Of a DNA stretch of 64,000 nucleotides, positions 51,704 to 60,546 are shown piece after piece (the first letter of the stretch is position 1; every line of letters starts with the position of its first letter). The notes beneath the pieces are model-generated. The model saw nothing but the letters and a program-made list of their open reading frames with translations, ran no database searches and was not told where the DNA came from. Position numbers and translations under genes: made by a program. The stretch comes from Terriglobus aquaticus (lineage in GTDB: Bacteria; Acidobacteriota; Terriglobia; Terriglobales; Acidobacteriaceae), in contig NZ_JAGSYB010000001.1 of the NCBI RefSeq assembly GCF_025685415.1, forward strand, positions 434,001 to 498,000, written 5' to 3'.

Positions 51704-53962
51704 ATGGCTTCCCGGTTGATGGCGGCGTTGGCCGTGGTGGGTGCGATGGCAGGGCAGGGCGCAGTTGCGCAGGGCGATGGACCCAGCAAGTGGGTTGATC
51801 CGTACATTGGCGTGGACTGGGGCGGAAACACCTTCGTGGGGTCCACGGTGCCGTTCGGCATGGTGAAGCTGGGACCCGATATGGAGACCTTCGATGGCCG
51901 GAAGTCGGGCTTCGGGTACAGCAGCTACGGCCGGATCGAGGGCTTCAGCCACACGCACCTGAGCGGAGCGCAGGGCAAGTACGGCAACATCCTGCTGCAG
52001 CCGGTAGTTGGCCCAGTGAAGCCGGGGGACCTGGCGAGCGCTCGCGATGGGGAGCAGGCGCGTGTGGGATATTACCGGGCGCACCTGCAGCGATATGACG
52101 TGACAGCGGAACTGACGTCGTCGCGGCGAGTCGGATTTCACCGCTATACCTTTCCAAAGACGGATGACGCGCACCTTACGGTGGACGTGGAGCACTGCCT
52201 GAGCCGAGGTAGCGGCAAGGGTTGGGAAGACCAACACTTCGTGGGTGGCGAGGTGCACGTGGTCAGCGACCACGAGGTTGCCGGGTTCGGCCGCTACACC
52301 GGCGGCTGGAACCGCGGTGGAGAGTACCGCGTGTACTTCGACCTGATCACGGACAAGAAAGCCACGGCTGAGCGCACATGGACTGCCACAACGCTCACCG
52401 AGGCGAAGAACGCCACCGTGTCGACCGAGACGCCGCTGGGAGCAGTGCTCGACTTCAGCACCCGCGACGGTGAAGTGGTGCAGGCAAAGGTTGGCATCTC
52501 TTATGTGAGCGTTGATCAGGCCCGGCAGAACGTGCAAAAAGAAGTGCCAGGCTGGGACTTTGCGGCGGTGCAGCGTGCGACCGCTGCGGCGTGGGACAAG
52601 CAGCTCTCCGTGCTGAAGATGGGGCCGGCGACGCCCGATGCACAGCGGCGCATGCTGACGACCGCGATCTATCACACCATGCTGATGCCGGTGGACCGTA
52701 CGGGTGAGAACCCGGGTTGGCAGTCCGGCGAGCCCTATTACGACGACTACTACGCGACGTGGGACACGTTCCGGTCTTCCGGGCCCTGGCTGACACTGGT
52801 GGCGCCGGACCGGCAGCGTGACCTGCTGCGTTCGCTGATCGACATTTACCGGCACGACGGCTACATGCCCGACGCGCGTAGCGGCAATGTGAATGGGCGC
52901 ACACAGGGTGGCAGCAACGCGAACGTGGTTGTTGCCGACGCTTGGGTGAAAGGGCTCGCAGGCATCGATTACATGACCGCGCTGCAGGCCATGATCCACG
53001 ACGCGGAAGTGCCGCCCACGGACAAGCAGAAAGAGGGCCGTGGCGGTCTGCAGGATTACAACAGCAAGGGCTACGTGACGCTGGCGGATGAGAGGTCCGG
53101 GTCGCGCACGATGGAGTATGCGAACGACGATTTTGCAATCGCTACCGTCGCGTGCGGGCTGGGACAGAAGGACGTTGCCGCCAAGTATGCGGCACGGTCG
53201 AAGAACTTCGAGAATCTGTGGGACCTGTCGTTGAAGGAGGAGGGTTTCACCGGATTTTTGCGACCGAAGAACCCGGACGGAACCTGGGGTCCGCCAAACA
53301 CCAAGGTGCGCGGCACGTGGCCCGACTTCTTCTACGAGGGTGATGAGTGGACGTACTCGCTCTACGCTCCGCACGACGTGCGCGAGATCATTCGACTCGC
53401 CGGTGGTTCGCAGAAGTTCAACGATCGCCTGGACTGGACTTTCCGGCGCGGTCACTTTGATGTGACTAACGAACCGGGCTTCCTGCTGCCAGTGCTGTAC
53501 GACTGGAGCGGGCGGCCCGATAAGAGCGCTGACATCGTGCAGCTGCTGCTAGAGAAGTACTTTACCGCGGATCGCAGCGGTATACCGGGCAATGATGATT
53601 CGGGAGCCATGTCGAGCTGGCTGCTATTTCAGTCGATCGGTTTCTATCCCGTCGCGGGGCAGGATGTGTATGTGTTCGGTACGCCTGCGCTGGCCGATGT
53701 GACTCTCGACGTCGCGCCTGGAAAGCAGCTCCACATCGTCAGCAAGGGCTTCGATCCGAGCGGGGAAGTGCACTACATTCAGAGCGCGACGCTTAATGGA
53801 GAGCCGCTGAACCGGGCGTGGTTCCGCCACAGCGAGATCGTGAACGGCGGGACGTTGGAACTGGTGATGGGGACGGCGCCGAGTGATTGGGGCAAGACGG
53901 ATCCGCCGCCGTCGATGAGTGATCCCGGACCGGGCTTTTGCGAGCGGGTTCCGCGGCACTAG
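51704..53962 (+). CDS. GH92-family alpha-mannosidase
   Basis: 752 residues with a signal peptide (LMAALAVVGAMAGQGAVAQ). N-terminal beta-sandwich (WVDPYIGVDWGGNTFVGSTVPFGMVKLGPD) and C-terminal alpha/alpha barrel, both typical of GH92, calcium-dependent exo-mannosidases. Motifs include YDDYYATWDTFRSSGPW, GYMPDARSGNVNGRTQGGSNA, FFYEGDEWTYSLY and GNDDSGAMSSWLLFQSIGFYP, the last holding catalytic acid residues. Probably periplasmic or surface, acting on mannose-containing glycans. GTG at 51701 is an equally possible start. Confidence 0.93.
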   Translation: MASRLMAALAVVGAMAGQGAVAQGDGPSKWVDPYIGVDWGGNTFVGSTVPFGMVKLGPDMETFDGRKSGFGYSSYGRIEGFSHTHLSGAQGKYGNILLQPVVGPVKPGDLASARDGEQARVGYYRAHLQRYDVTAELTSSRRVGFHRYTFPKTDDAHLTVDVEHCLSRGSGKGWEDQHFVGGEVHVVSDHEVAGFGRYTGGWNRGGEYRVYFDLITDKKATAERTWTATTLTEAKNATVSTETPLGAVLDFSTRDGEVVQAKVGISYVSVDQARQNVQKEVPGWDFAAVQRATAAAWDKQLSVLKMGPATPDAQRRMLTTAIYHTMLMPVDRTGENPGWQSGEPYYDDYYATWDTFRSSGPWLTLVAPDRQRDLLRSLIDIYRHDGYMPDARSGNVNGRTQGGSNANVVVADAWVKGLAGIDYMTALQAMIHDAEVPPTDKQKEGRGGLQDYNSKGYVTLADERSGSRTMEYANDDFAIATVACGLGQKDVAAKYAARSKNFENLWDLSLKEEGFTGFLRPKNPDGTWGPPNTKVRGTWPDFFYEGDEWTYSLYAPHDVREIIRLAGGSQKFNDRLDWTFRRGHFDVTNEPGFLLPVLYDWSGRPDKSADIVQLLLEKYFTADRSGIPGNDDSGAMSSWLLFQSIGFYPVAGQDVYVFGTPALADVTLDVAPGKQLHIVSKGFDPSGEVHYIQSATLNGEPLNRAWFRHSEIVNGGTLELVMGTAPSDWGKTDPPPSMSDPGPGFCERVPRH

Positions 53963-53974
53963 CTCGTTGAGGCA

Positions 53975-54006
53975 AAGAAAAGGCCCGGCGACGCCGGGCC
54001 TCTTTG
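53975..54006. terminator. Bidirectional terminator between GH92 gene and mqnC
   Basis: AGGCCCGGC / GCCGGGCCT, a 9-bp stem with a 3-nt loop, flanked by CAAAG and CTTTG that can extend it. It lies between the two convergent stop codons. Confidence 0.88.
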
Positions 54007-54017
54007 TCGCTTAGCAA

Positions 54018-55064
54018 CTAGTTCAGGAACATGGTCGTGTAGAGCGTGTCGCGCTGCACGGGCTTGAAGCCGGCGTCGCGGATGATGCGGCGCAGTTCCT
54101 CTTCAGTGGTGCAGTTGGCAGTTCCCGCCGCTTTGACCACGTTCTCTTCCAGCATGACGGAGCCGACATCGTTCCCACCGAACCGCAGGCCCATCTGCAG
54201 GACCTTGAGCCCCTGCGTGACCCAGCTGCTCTGGACGTTCTCGATGTTGTCCAGGTAGAGCCTGCTAATCGCGAGCGTCTTCAGGTATTCGACAGAGGTC
54301 GCCTCTTCCCAGCCGCGGCCGCCGAGCGCGGTGTGGTTGGGCTGGAAGCTCCAGGGGATGAATGCGGTGAAGCCGCCGGTTTCCTCCTGCAGGCGGCGCA
54401 CCACCTCAAAGTGGTTCACGCGCTGCTCCATCGTCTCGCCTACGCCAAACATCATGGTCGCGGTTGTGCGCATGCCGAGCTCGTGCGCCGTACGGTGCAC
54501 GCTGACCCAGTCCTCGGTGCGGCACTTCAGGCGAGCGATGCGCTTGCGAACGTCGTCATCGAGGATCTCCGCGCCGCCGCCCGGGATCGAGTCGAGGCCG
54601 GCATCACGCAGGCGCGCGATGGTGGTGCGCAGATCGAGCTCGGAGTACTCCGCGATGGCAAGGATCTCGCTCGCGGAAAGGCAGTGAAGCCAAATCTTCG
54701 GGAACCGCTGCTTGATGCCGGTGAAGAGTGCCTCAAACCAGTCGATCTTCAGGTCGGGGTGAATGCCGCCCTGCATGAGTACGCCGGTGCCGCCCATCTC
54801 CTCCGTCTCGGCGATCTTCTGAAAGATTGTCTCGAAGTCGAGGATGTAGCCCTCTGCGGCGAGCTTGCCCTTGAGCGGCCGGTAGAACGCGCAGAAGGTG
54901 CAGTACTCCGTGCAGAAGTTGGTGTAGTTGATGTTGCGGTCGATGATGTAGCTGACGACGCCGTCCGGGTGCAGGCGGCGACGAACCGCATCGGCTTCCA
55001 TGCCAATGCCGATCAGATCGTCGGACCGGAAGCAGTCAATCGCTTGCTCACGCGTAATGCCCAT
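54018..55064 (-). CDS. mqnC: Cyclic dehypoxanthinyl futalosine synthase
   Basis: 348-residue radical-SAM enzyme of the futalosine route to menaquinone; it cyclises dehypoxanthine futalosine. The cluster cysteines are Cys51, Cys55 and Cys58 in FCTEYCTFCAFYR. Other typical parts are TGVLMQGGIHPDLKIDW, DSIPGGGAEIL, MMFGVGETMEQRVNH and FIPWSFQPNHTALG. The other mqn genes are elsewhere. Last gene of the minus-strand series before the terminator; its presence implies menaquinone made without chorismate-pathway men genes. Confidence 0.95.
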   Translation of the reverse strand: MGITREQAIDCFRSDDLIGIGMEADAVRRRLHPDGVVSYIIDRNINYTNFCTEYCTFCAFYRPLKGKLAAEGYILDFETIFQKIAETEEMGGTGVLMQGGIHPDLKIDWFEALFTGIKQRFPKIWLHCLSASEILAIAEYSELDLRTTIARLRDAGLDSIPGGGAEILDDDVRKRIARLKCRTEDWVSVHRTAHELGMRTTATMMFGVGETMEQRVNHFEVVRRLQEETGGFTAFIPWSFQPNHTALGGRGWEEATSVEYLKTLAISRLYLDNIENVQSSWVTQGLKVLQMGLRFGGNDVGSVMLEENVVKAAGTANCTTEEELRRIIRDAGFKPVQRDTLYTTMFLN

Positions 55065-55076
55065 ACAGCCTCTAGA

Positions 55077-55307
55077 TTACGCTCGCGCGTCGCCGGATGC
55101 GGGTGGCAGCGGTCCGCTTTCTGCCGCATCGCACAGCTTGCACGGAAGTGTTCGCCCCAGCATCGGGGCGCGGCCTTCCGGCGTGACGACCCATGGGCGC
55201 AACTGCCAGGGCGGATCGTGGCGAACGTGTTGGGCATGGCCGCAGGCGAGCTCGGCGACCCAGTCTGACTGCTCGTCCTGGTGGAAACCGGTGATCGGTT
55301 GGAGCAT
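55077..55307 (-). CDS. DUF3565 small zinc-ribbon-like protein
   Basis: 76 residues. The whole body matches DUF3565 as I recall it: ITGFHQDEQSDWVAELACGH, QHVRHDPPWQLRPWVV and LPCKLCDAAE, with conserved Cys and His that could bind a metal. Function unknown. The ATG at 55307 shares bases with the stop codon of the preceding gene (TGATG), pointing to translational coupling. It lies 12 nt upstream of mqnC. Confidence 0.82.
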   Translation of the reverse strand: MLQPITGFHQDEQSDWVAELACGHAQHVRHDPPWQLRPWVVTPEGRAPMLGRTLPCKLCDAAESGPLPPASGDARA

Positions 55308-55720
55308 CAGCGGTGCAGCAGGATTGAGGCGACCGCAGCGCCACACGCCAGCGCAGAGAATAGGGCGGCGACCAGGGCGTAGGCGCGGGTGACGCGCTGT
55401 GCCTTCGCGGCTACTTCGGCTTCGCTGGACAACTGGCGACCGAGAGTTTCGACTGCCTTGTGCAGGAGTTCGACCTTGCGGTCCACCACCGTGACCTGTT
55501 CGCGAAGCGTCTCAAGGCGGGCCGTCTGTTCGCCTACGGAGGTGACAAGCCCGGCGTGGGTGCGAGCGATGGCAGCCATCTCTGCATCGACTGTGGCCTT
55601 GATTTCGCGGGTATCTTTGCGGAAGCGCTCGCCCAGCCCGGCCACCAATTGCATCAGGTGCGGCGTCACTTCGCGCACCAGGGTGGGACCAAGTTTGGAG
55701 AGCAGACCTTCCAGTGCCAT
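55307..55720 (-). CDS. Coiled-coil protein with C-terminal membrane anchor
   Basis: 137 residues. A helical body with heptad character (RKDTREIKATVDAEMAAIA; RLETLREQVTVVDRKVELLHKAVE) and one C-terminal helix (ALVAALFSALACGAAVASILL), a tail-anchored layout. No family recognised. It lies 18 nt after the VKOR gene and overlaps the DUF3565 gene. It may tether a partner to the membrane, which is speculation. Confidence 0.65.
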   Translation of the reverse strand: MALEGLLSKLGPTLVREVTPHLMQLVAGLGERFRKDTREIKATVDAEMAAIARTHAGLVTSVGEQTARLETLREQVTVVDRKVELLHKAVETLGRQLSSEAEVAAKAQRVTRAYALVAALFSALACGAAVASILLHR

Positions 55721-55738
55721 TGCGCCAGCTTACACGGG

Positions 55739-56218
55739 CTAGACCGAGCGCAGGTGCAGACCGGCGCGGGCGCGCTGGCGATTGCCGACGTATAGATTGA
55801 TGCAGCTCAGAAGAAAGATGACGGCCATGATGGACTGCGACCAGACGCAGTAGATGCACCATTTCTGGAGGATGTATTTCTCCAGGAACGTGAGACCGAG
55901 CGCGAGGAAAAGGCCGATTTGGCTGATCTCAAATGCCCAGAAGTCGCAGCGGAAGAGCGCGAGCGCGGCGATGAGGACGTATCCGGCGATGCCTGCAATG
56001 GCCACGGGCAGATGACCCTTGGAGTTCGGGTCTTCGTCAAAGCTGCGCGGCGGGAAGACAGCGAAGCGGGAATGATTGACGGCGCCGCAATCCCAATGCT
56101 CGTCGACCGCACACGGCGGAGCGACCCCGGGATCCTGCAAGTGAACGCGAAGGGCCAGTACACTGACCACCGCACCGCCGACGGCAAGCAGCGCAATCAA
56201 CAGACGAAGCAAACGCAT
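55739..56218 (-). CDS. Vitamin K epoxide reductase family protein
   Basis: 159 residues, four to five transmembrane helices. VKOR homologues reoxidise periplasmic thiol oxidases by passing electrons to quinone, doing the job of DsbB. Visible are the loop cysteines Cys36 and Cys44 (CAVDEHWDCGAVNHS) and the CxxC pair Cys121-Cys124 in QKWCIYCVW. There is no fused thioredoxin domain, so a separate DsbA-like partner is expected. With mqnC in the same run, the quinone link is attractive but inferred. Confidence 0.93.
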   Translation of the reverse strand: MRLLRLLIALLAVGGAVVSVLALRVHLQDPGVAPPCAVDEHWDCGAVNHSRFAVFPPRSFDEDPNSKGHLPVAIAGIAGYVLIAALALFRCDFWAFEISQIGLFLALGLTFLEKYILQKWCIYCVWSQSIMAVIFLLSCINLYVGNRQRARAGLHLRSV

Positions 56219-56282
56219 ACTCTTTTGACTCTACCGTGAGTCGTTGGACAACCGGGAAAAGGAACCTGCTGCGCTGGTTCAG

Positions 56283-58619
56283 CTATGTGGGCGTACGCAG
56301 CAAGAGGTATCCGCCCAGCATGGCGAAGAGCAGGTCAGGGGACCAGGCGGCCAGCATGGGCGGAAGAGCGTTGACGTTGCCCATGGCTTCGAACACGCCG
56401 GACACGAGGGTGTAAACGACGGCCATGGCGATGGCGACGCCGACGCCCGCGAGCGATCCACGCTTGCCCATGGTCATGGCAAAGGGCACGGCCAGCAGCG
56501 CCATGATGAGAGTGATGAGCGGATAGGCGAGCTTGCGGTTGAGCTGAACGCGCAGTCGCATGGTATCAAAGCCACTCTGCTTCAGATCGGCGATGTACGT
56601 GTTGAGCTCGTTGAAGCTCATCTCCTGCGATGGGCGAACTTCTTTCTTGAAGTAAGCGGGCTGTTCGCGGATTTCGGCAAAGCTATTCAGCGTGAATGGC
56701 TGATATTGAACCACCGCACCATTCTGAAAGCTGCGCTGCCAACCGTTCTCCAGGATCCAACGCTGCACCTGTGCGTCCCAGTGAGCGCTGGTGGCGTAAA
56801 TGCGGCGGCTGAGCTGGAAGGTCCCGGGCTGGAACTCAAAGACGGTCAGGTTGGCGAAGACGTCCTTGTCCGGATCGAAGAATTGGTAGTAGAAGATGCG
56901 TGCCGGCTGGCCGACGGAATCCTGCTGTCCGCTGATCCACTTGCGGTCGGGGCGCAGAAACGTCTGAGCGGGTTTGCCCTTGATGACGGAGCGCAAGGCT
57001 TCCTGCCGTCGATTGGCCAGGGGCAGATAGAACTCATCAAAGGCGAAGAGCGAGACAGCAATGATGGCCGTGAGCACCATGATGGGTGCGATGAGGCGGT
57101 AGATGGACACACCGCTAGCCTTCATGGCGGTCAACTCGCTGGAGCGGCTGAGCGCGCCAAAGGTGACCAGCACCGCGAGCAGGGCGCATAGCGGTGTGAG
57201 GTTGTACAGCATGTAGGGGATCAGGTTCAGCAGGTAGTCGCCGACCGTAATCAACGCGGTGCGATTGCGGATGATGTCGCCCAGCAACTCAAAGAAGCTG
57301 AAGAACAGCGACAGCATGATGAAGCTGACCAGGATGAGCGCGAGTGTGGAAAGAAACTCGCGGAGGACATAGTCGTCGAAGATGAGCGGAAAGCGATTGC
57401 TGCGGCGAGGAGTGGGGCGGACTGTCGTCTCTGCCTGCTGCTTTTCCCTGGCCGGGCGGAACCGTTCCAGCGTGGAACGGATCCAGTCCATCGGATTGAG
57501 CAGGGCCGCATTGCTGGAACCTAGGTCGCCGGTCGACATGCGCCACAGCAGAAGCGTGCCGAACAGAGCGAAAACCAGATTGGCGCCCCAAACGCCAAGG
57601 ACCGCGCTGACCTTGCCCTGTTTCGCAAGGGCAACACCTACGGAAGAAAAGAAGTAGTAGACAAAGACGAGCAGGACGGTGAGCACGAATCCGCTGCTCT
57701 TGCCGCCACGCCGGGAAGCCAGACCAAGGGGCGTTCCAACCAGCATGAGGACCAGGCAGGCCGCGGGGTAGGAGAAGCGCTTCTGCAACTCGATGCTGTA
57801 TTGCCGGCCTCCAGGAGCGCGGCTGCGTTGCAGCAGCTCTGTGGGTGAGAGGGCCAGCAGCGGAGTCTCGGAGCGGGTGAGCCGAATGTCGTCCTGCGGG
57901 GCGGCCTGGATGGGCGTGTCCGCTTCCTGAAAGGTGGAGATGTCGTACTGGTTTGGATCCCTGGGAGAGATTTCGTGCCGAGATCCGTCTTCGAAGTGCA
58001 GCCTGACTATTCCCTTGGGGCCGTTCTGCACGATTGCCTGCTGCGCCGTGGTGATGTAAGGACTTGCGGGCTGCGACAGATCGGCGAGAAAGACGTGCTT
58101 CCACAAGGCGGCGCCCTGCGCAACGCTGGCGTCCTGCACGTAGAGAACGTAGTTGCGGAAGTCCTCATAGAAGACTCGCGGCTGCACTTCAAAGCTTGCT
58201 TGCGAGGTCTTCAGGTCGTTTTCAAGCCGGAGCAGAGCAGAGGAAGCTCGTGGCGCAATGTACAAGGAGTTCCAAAGTCCCAGAAGGACCGCGAAGCCCG
58301 CGGCTATGGAGACGACCCGGACGAAGTTGAAGATGCCGAAGCCCGCGGCGCGCATCGCGGTAACTTCGCTGTCGGCAGCAAGACGGCTGAGCCCAAGCAG
58401 AATGCCCACCAGTACGGCCATGGGTATGGTCAGCACGAGCGTGCTGGGCAGGGTGTACAGGATGACGCGGGAAACATCCAGAAGAGAAGCGGACCCGCGG
58501 ACGACGAGTTCGAGGATGCGGCCGAGGTCTCGGATGAAGAGGACGAAGGTGAAGAGAACTCCGCCCAGCAGCGTGTGCGACAGAACTTCGCGAAGGATGT
58601 ACCGGGAGAGAATGCGCAC
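56283..58619 (-). CDS. Fused LptF-LptG lipopolysaccharide export permease
   Basis: 778 residues, about twice the usual size, containing two YjgP/YjgQ-type halves. Half one begins MRILSRYILREVLSHTLLGG and runs to ~375; half two begins at ~410 with DDYVLREFLSTLALILVSFI. Each has the coupling-helix segment (DSEVTAMRAAGFGIFNFVR; SSELTAMKASGVSIYRLIA) and a periplasmic beta-jellyroll between two sets of three helices. In the Lpt system LptF and LptG are separate subunits that work with LptB. The start is GTG at 58619. Downstream of a kinase/regulator pair. Confidence 0.9.
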   Translation of the reverse strand: MRILSRYILREVLSHTLLGGVLFTFVLFIRDLGRILELVVRGSASLLDVSRVILYTLPSTLVLTIPMAVLVGILLGLSRLAADSEVTAMRAAGFGIFNFVRVVSIAAGFAVLLGLWNSLYIAPRASSALLRLENDLKTSQASFEVQPRVFYEDFRNYVLYVQDASVAQGAALWKHVFLADLSQPASPYITTAQQAIVQNGPKGIVRLHFEDGSRHEISPRDPNQYDISTFQEADTPIQAAPQDDIRLTRSETPLLALSPTELLQRSRAPGGRQYSIELQKRFSYPAACLVLMLVGTPLGLASRRGGKSSGFVLTVLLVFVYYFFSSVGVALAKQGKVSAVLGVWGANLVFALFGTLLLWRMSTGDLGSSNAALLNPMDWIRSTLERFRPAREKQQAETTVRPTPRRSNRFPLIFDDYVLREFLSTLALILVSFIMLSLFFSFFELLGDIIRNRTALITVGDYLLNLIPYMLYNLTPLCALLAVLVTFGALSRSSELTAMKASGVSIYRLIAPIMVLTAIIAVSLFAFDEFYLPLANRRQEALRSVIKGKPAQTFLRPDRKWISGQQDSVGQPARIFYYQFFDPDKDVFANLTVFEFQPGTFQLSRRIYATSAHWDAQVQRWILENGWQRSFQNGAVVQYQPFTLNSFAEIREQPAYFKKEVRPSQEMSFNELNTYIADLKQSGFDTMRLRVQLNRKLAYPLITLIMALLAVPFAMTMGKRGSLAGVGVAIAMAVVYTLVSGVFEAMGNVNALPPMLAAWSPDLLFAMLGGYLLLRTPT

Positions 58620-58692
58620 GGGCCGAGAGCGTTACCTGTTCAGTGTAAGGTTTGGACGCGTCCTGTCCCGCAAGCGCTTCAACTTTGATCGA

Positions 58693-59457
58693 TCAGGTCC
58701 ATGTGCCTTCGCCAACGAAGCGATAACCGACGCCGCGTACCGTGAGCAGGTGGACCGGGCGCGATGGGTCGGGCTCCAGGTAGCGACGGAGACGCACGAC
58801 GAAGTTGTCGATGGCGCGCGTGTCCGTGTCTTCACGAACGCGCCAGACCTCCTCCAGGATCTCGCCACGCGAAACCACTTTGCCCGGCCGTTCGATTAGG
58901 TAGCGTAGCAGCTCAGCTTCCATGAGGGTGAGGCGGACCTGCTGGCCGGGCGAGGACAGCTCCAGGCTGTCGAAATGGATTTCGCGGTCGCCGAAGCGAA
59001 ACAGATGACGCGGCGCAGGTTCTGGAGCAGCAGTCTCGGGTTCTGCGGCAGGCGGTGATTGAGAGCGCTGCCATTGCATGCGGCGCAGCAGGCCGTTGAG
59101 TCGCGCCAGCAGGATTGAGAGCTCGAAGGGCTTGGACAGGTAGTCGTCCGCGCCTGCCTCAAAGCCGGCTAGAACATCTTCGGCGCGCCCGCGGGCAGTC
59201 AGCATGAGGATCGGCGTGAAGTTGCCGGCTAGACGGAGCTGGCGCGCCACCTCGAAACCCTCGATGCCGGGAAGCATCACGTCGAGCAGGATCGCGTCGG
59301 GATTGGAGCCAGCGAGGTACTCGAGCGCGGTCTCGCCATCGGCGGCGTAGTGGGTGCGGTAGCCCTCGACACGCAAATTGAAGAGCACCACTTCTGCGAG
59401 ATGCGCCTCATCTTCGACCAGCAGCACCAGAGGCGCCGCTGCGCCCTGCGCGTTCAA
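58693..59457 (-). CDS. OmpR/PhoB-family response regulator
   Basis: 254 residues. Receiver domain with VLLVEDEAHLAEV, phospho-Asp in AILLDVMLPG and Lys in YLSKPF, a ~30-residue Pro/Glu/Ala linker, then a winged-helix DNA-binding domain (LTLMEAELLRYLIERPGKVVSRGEILEEVW; RAIDNFVVRLRRYLE; VRGVGYRF). The start is a TTG at 59457 that overlaps the kinase stop by 4 nt (TTGA). The lptFG fusion gene follows 73 nt downstream, so envelope stress is a reasonable, unproven input. Confidence 0.95.
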   Translation of the reverse strand: MNAQGAAAPLVLLVEDEAHLAEVVLFNLRVEGYRTHYAADGETALEYLAGSNPDAILLDVMLPGIEGFEVARQLRLAGNFTPILMLTARGRAEDVLAGFEAGADDYLSKPFELSILLARLNGLLRRMQWQRSQSPPAAEPETAAPEPAPRHLFRFGDREIHFDSLELSSPGQQVRLTLMEAELLRYLIERPGKVVSRGEILEEVWRVREDTDTRAIDNFVVRLRRYLEPDPSRPVHLLTVRGVGYRFVGEGTWT

Positions 59458-60419
59458 CGCGCAACCTCTGGCGTCGAACCGGAAACAGATACGGGAACCG
59501 AACTGGACGGCAGCAGAGGCAACTGCAGCGTGATCGTAGTGCCAAGGCCAGTGCCGTAGCTCTGCGCCGTGGCGTCCCCGCCGTGCTCGCGTGCGATGGC
59601 CCGGGTGATGAAGAGCCCTAACCCGGTGCCTTTGATCTTGCTGATCTCGCGCGACCCCACGCGGTAGAAACGGTGGAACACACGCTTCAGGTGAGACGGA
59701 GGTATGCCGACACCCTTATCGGTGATGCGCAGCATGGCCACATTGCCACGCAGGATGCTGACCTCAGCCGTGATGTCGACACCGTTCGGCGAGTACTTCA
59801 CCGCGTTATCCAGCACGTTGAGCAGAGCGGTGCGGAGACTCTGCACATTGGCCGAGACGAACACGCGTTGAGCGCTCTGGTTGTCGAGCCGTACTTGCTC
59901 CGGCTGCAGGTGATGCCGACGCACGGTCTCCGCAAGAGCCTCGCTGGCCAGATCAGCGAGGTCTACTGGAAGGCGCGAGGCGTTGTTCCGGATCACGCTC
60001 TTGGCGTTCGCTTCGCCGGCGCGCAATACCTGCTCGACCGTGTGCAGAAGCCGATCGTTGTCTTCCATCATGCGCGCGTAGAACTCCTGGCGTTGCGTTT
60101 CGTCCAGCGATCTGCGCTGCAGTGTTTCCAGGTAGAGCCGGATGGAGGCGATCGGAGTCTTCAGCTCATGCGTGACCGCGTTGAGGAAGCTGTCCTGGCG
60201 CTCATTGCGGCGAACTTCGCGGACCAGAAAAATGGTGTTCAGGACCAAGCCGGCAATCAGTACGGTGAAGAAGCAAATACCCAGGACCAGGAACACCACA
60301 TGGCGCTGGTGCACGTTCAGGATGATCCAGCCGACATTGAGCGCAACCGCTAGTCCCACCAGGCAAATGCCAAGCGTGATGAAGAAGGCAATCGCGCCGC
60401 GGCGGCGGGTGATGTTCAT
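59454..60419 (-). CDS. Sensor histidine kinase
   Basis: 321 residues. Two membrane helices (IAFFITLGICLVGLAVALNVGW and HVVFLVLGICFFTVLIAGLVL) separated by only about ten residues, so there is practically no periplasmic sensor. HisKA with NAVTHELKTPIASIRLYLE, then HATPase motifs (LLNVLDNAVKYSPNG; DKGVGIPPSH; KGTGLGLFITRAI). It probably senses through the membrane itself or a partner. The ATG at 60419 gives the natural N-terminus MNITRRRGAI. Coupled to the regulator gene downstream. Confidence 0.94.
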   Translation of the reverse strand: MNITRRRGAIAFFITLGICLVGLAVALNVGWIILNVHQRHVVFLVLGICFFTVLIAGLVLNTIFLVREVRRNERQDSFLNAVTHELKTPIASIRLYLETLQRRSLDETQRQEFYARMMEDNDRLLHTVEQVLRAGEANAKSVIRNNASRLPVDLADLASEALAETVRRHHLQPEQVRLDNQSAQRVFVSANVQSLRTALLNVLDNAVKYSPNGVDITAEVSILRGNVAMLRITDKGVGIPPSHLKRVFHRFYRVGSREISKIKGTGLGLFITRAIAREHGGDATAQSYGTGLGTTITLQLPLLPSSSVPVSVSGSTPEVAR

Positions 60420-60495
60420 GGACAGAAGTGTAAGAGTGCGACGTGGAAAGGAGAAGAGCCTGCGGCGAACGTGCGGGGTTAGGCCGTCGGACGCA

Positions 60496-60528
60496 AGAAA
60501 GGGCCGGAGATACTCTCCGGCCCTTTCT
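60496..60528 (-). terminator. Terminator of the desaturase gene
   Basis: A 15-bp perfect inverted repeat (AGAAAGGGCCGGAGA / TCTCCGGCCCTTTCT) with a 3-nt loop, followed on the minus strand by TTGC. It separates the desaturase gene from the kinase gene. Confidence 0.85.
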
Positions 60529-60546
60529 CTTGATCGTCTGTGCTGC

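Noticed and set aside
51644-53455. 603-residue open frame on the minus strand
   Set aside because: Antisense to the GH92 gene, whose motifs and signal peptide are convincing.
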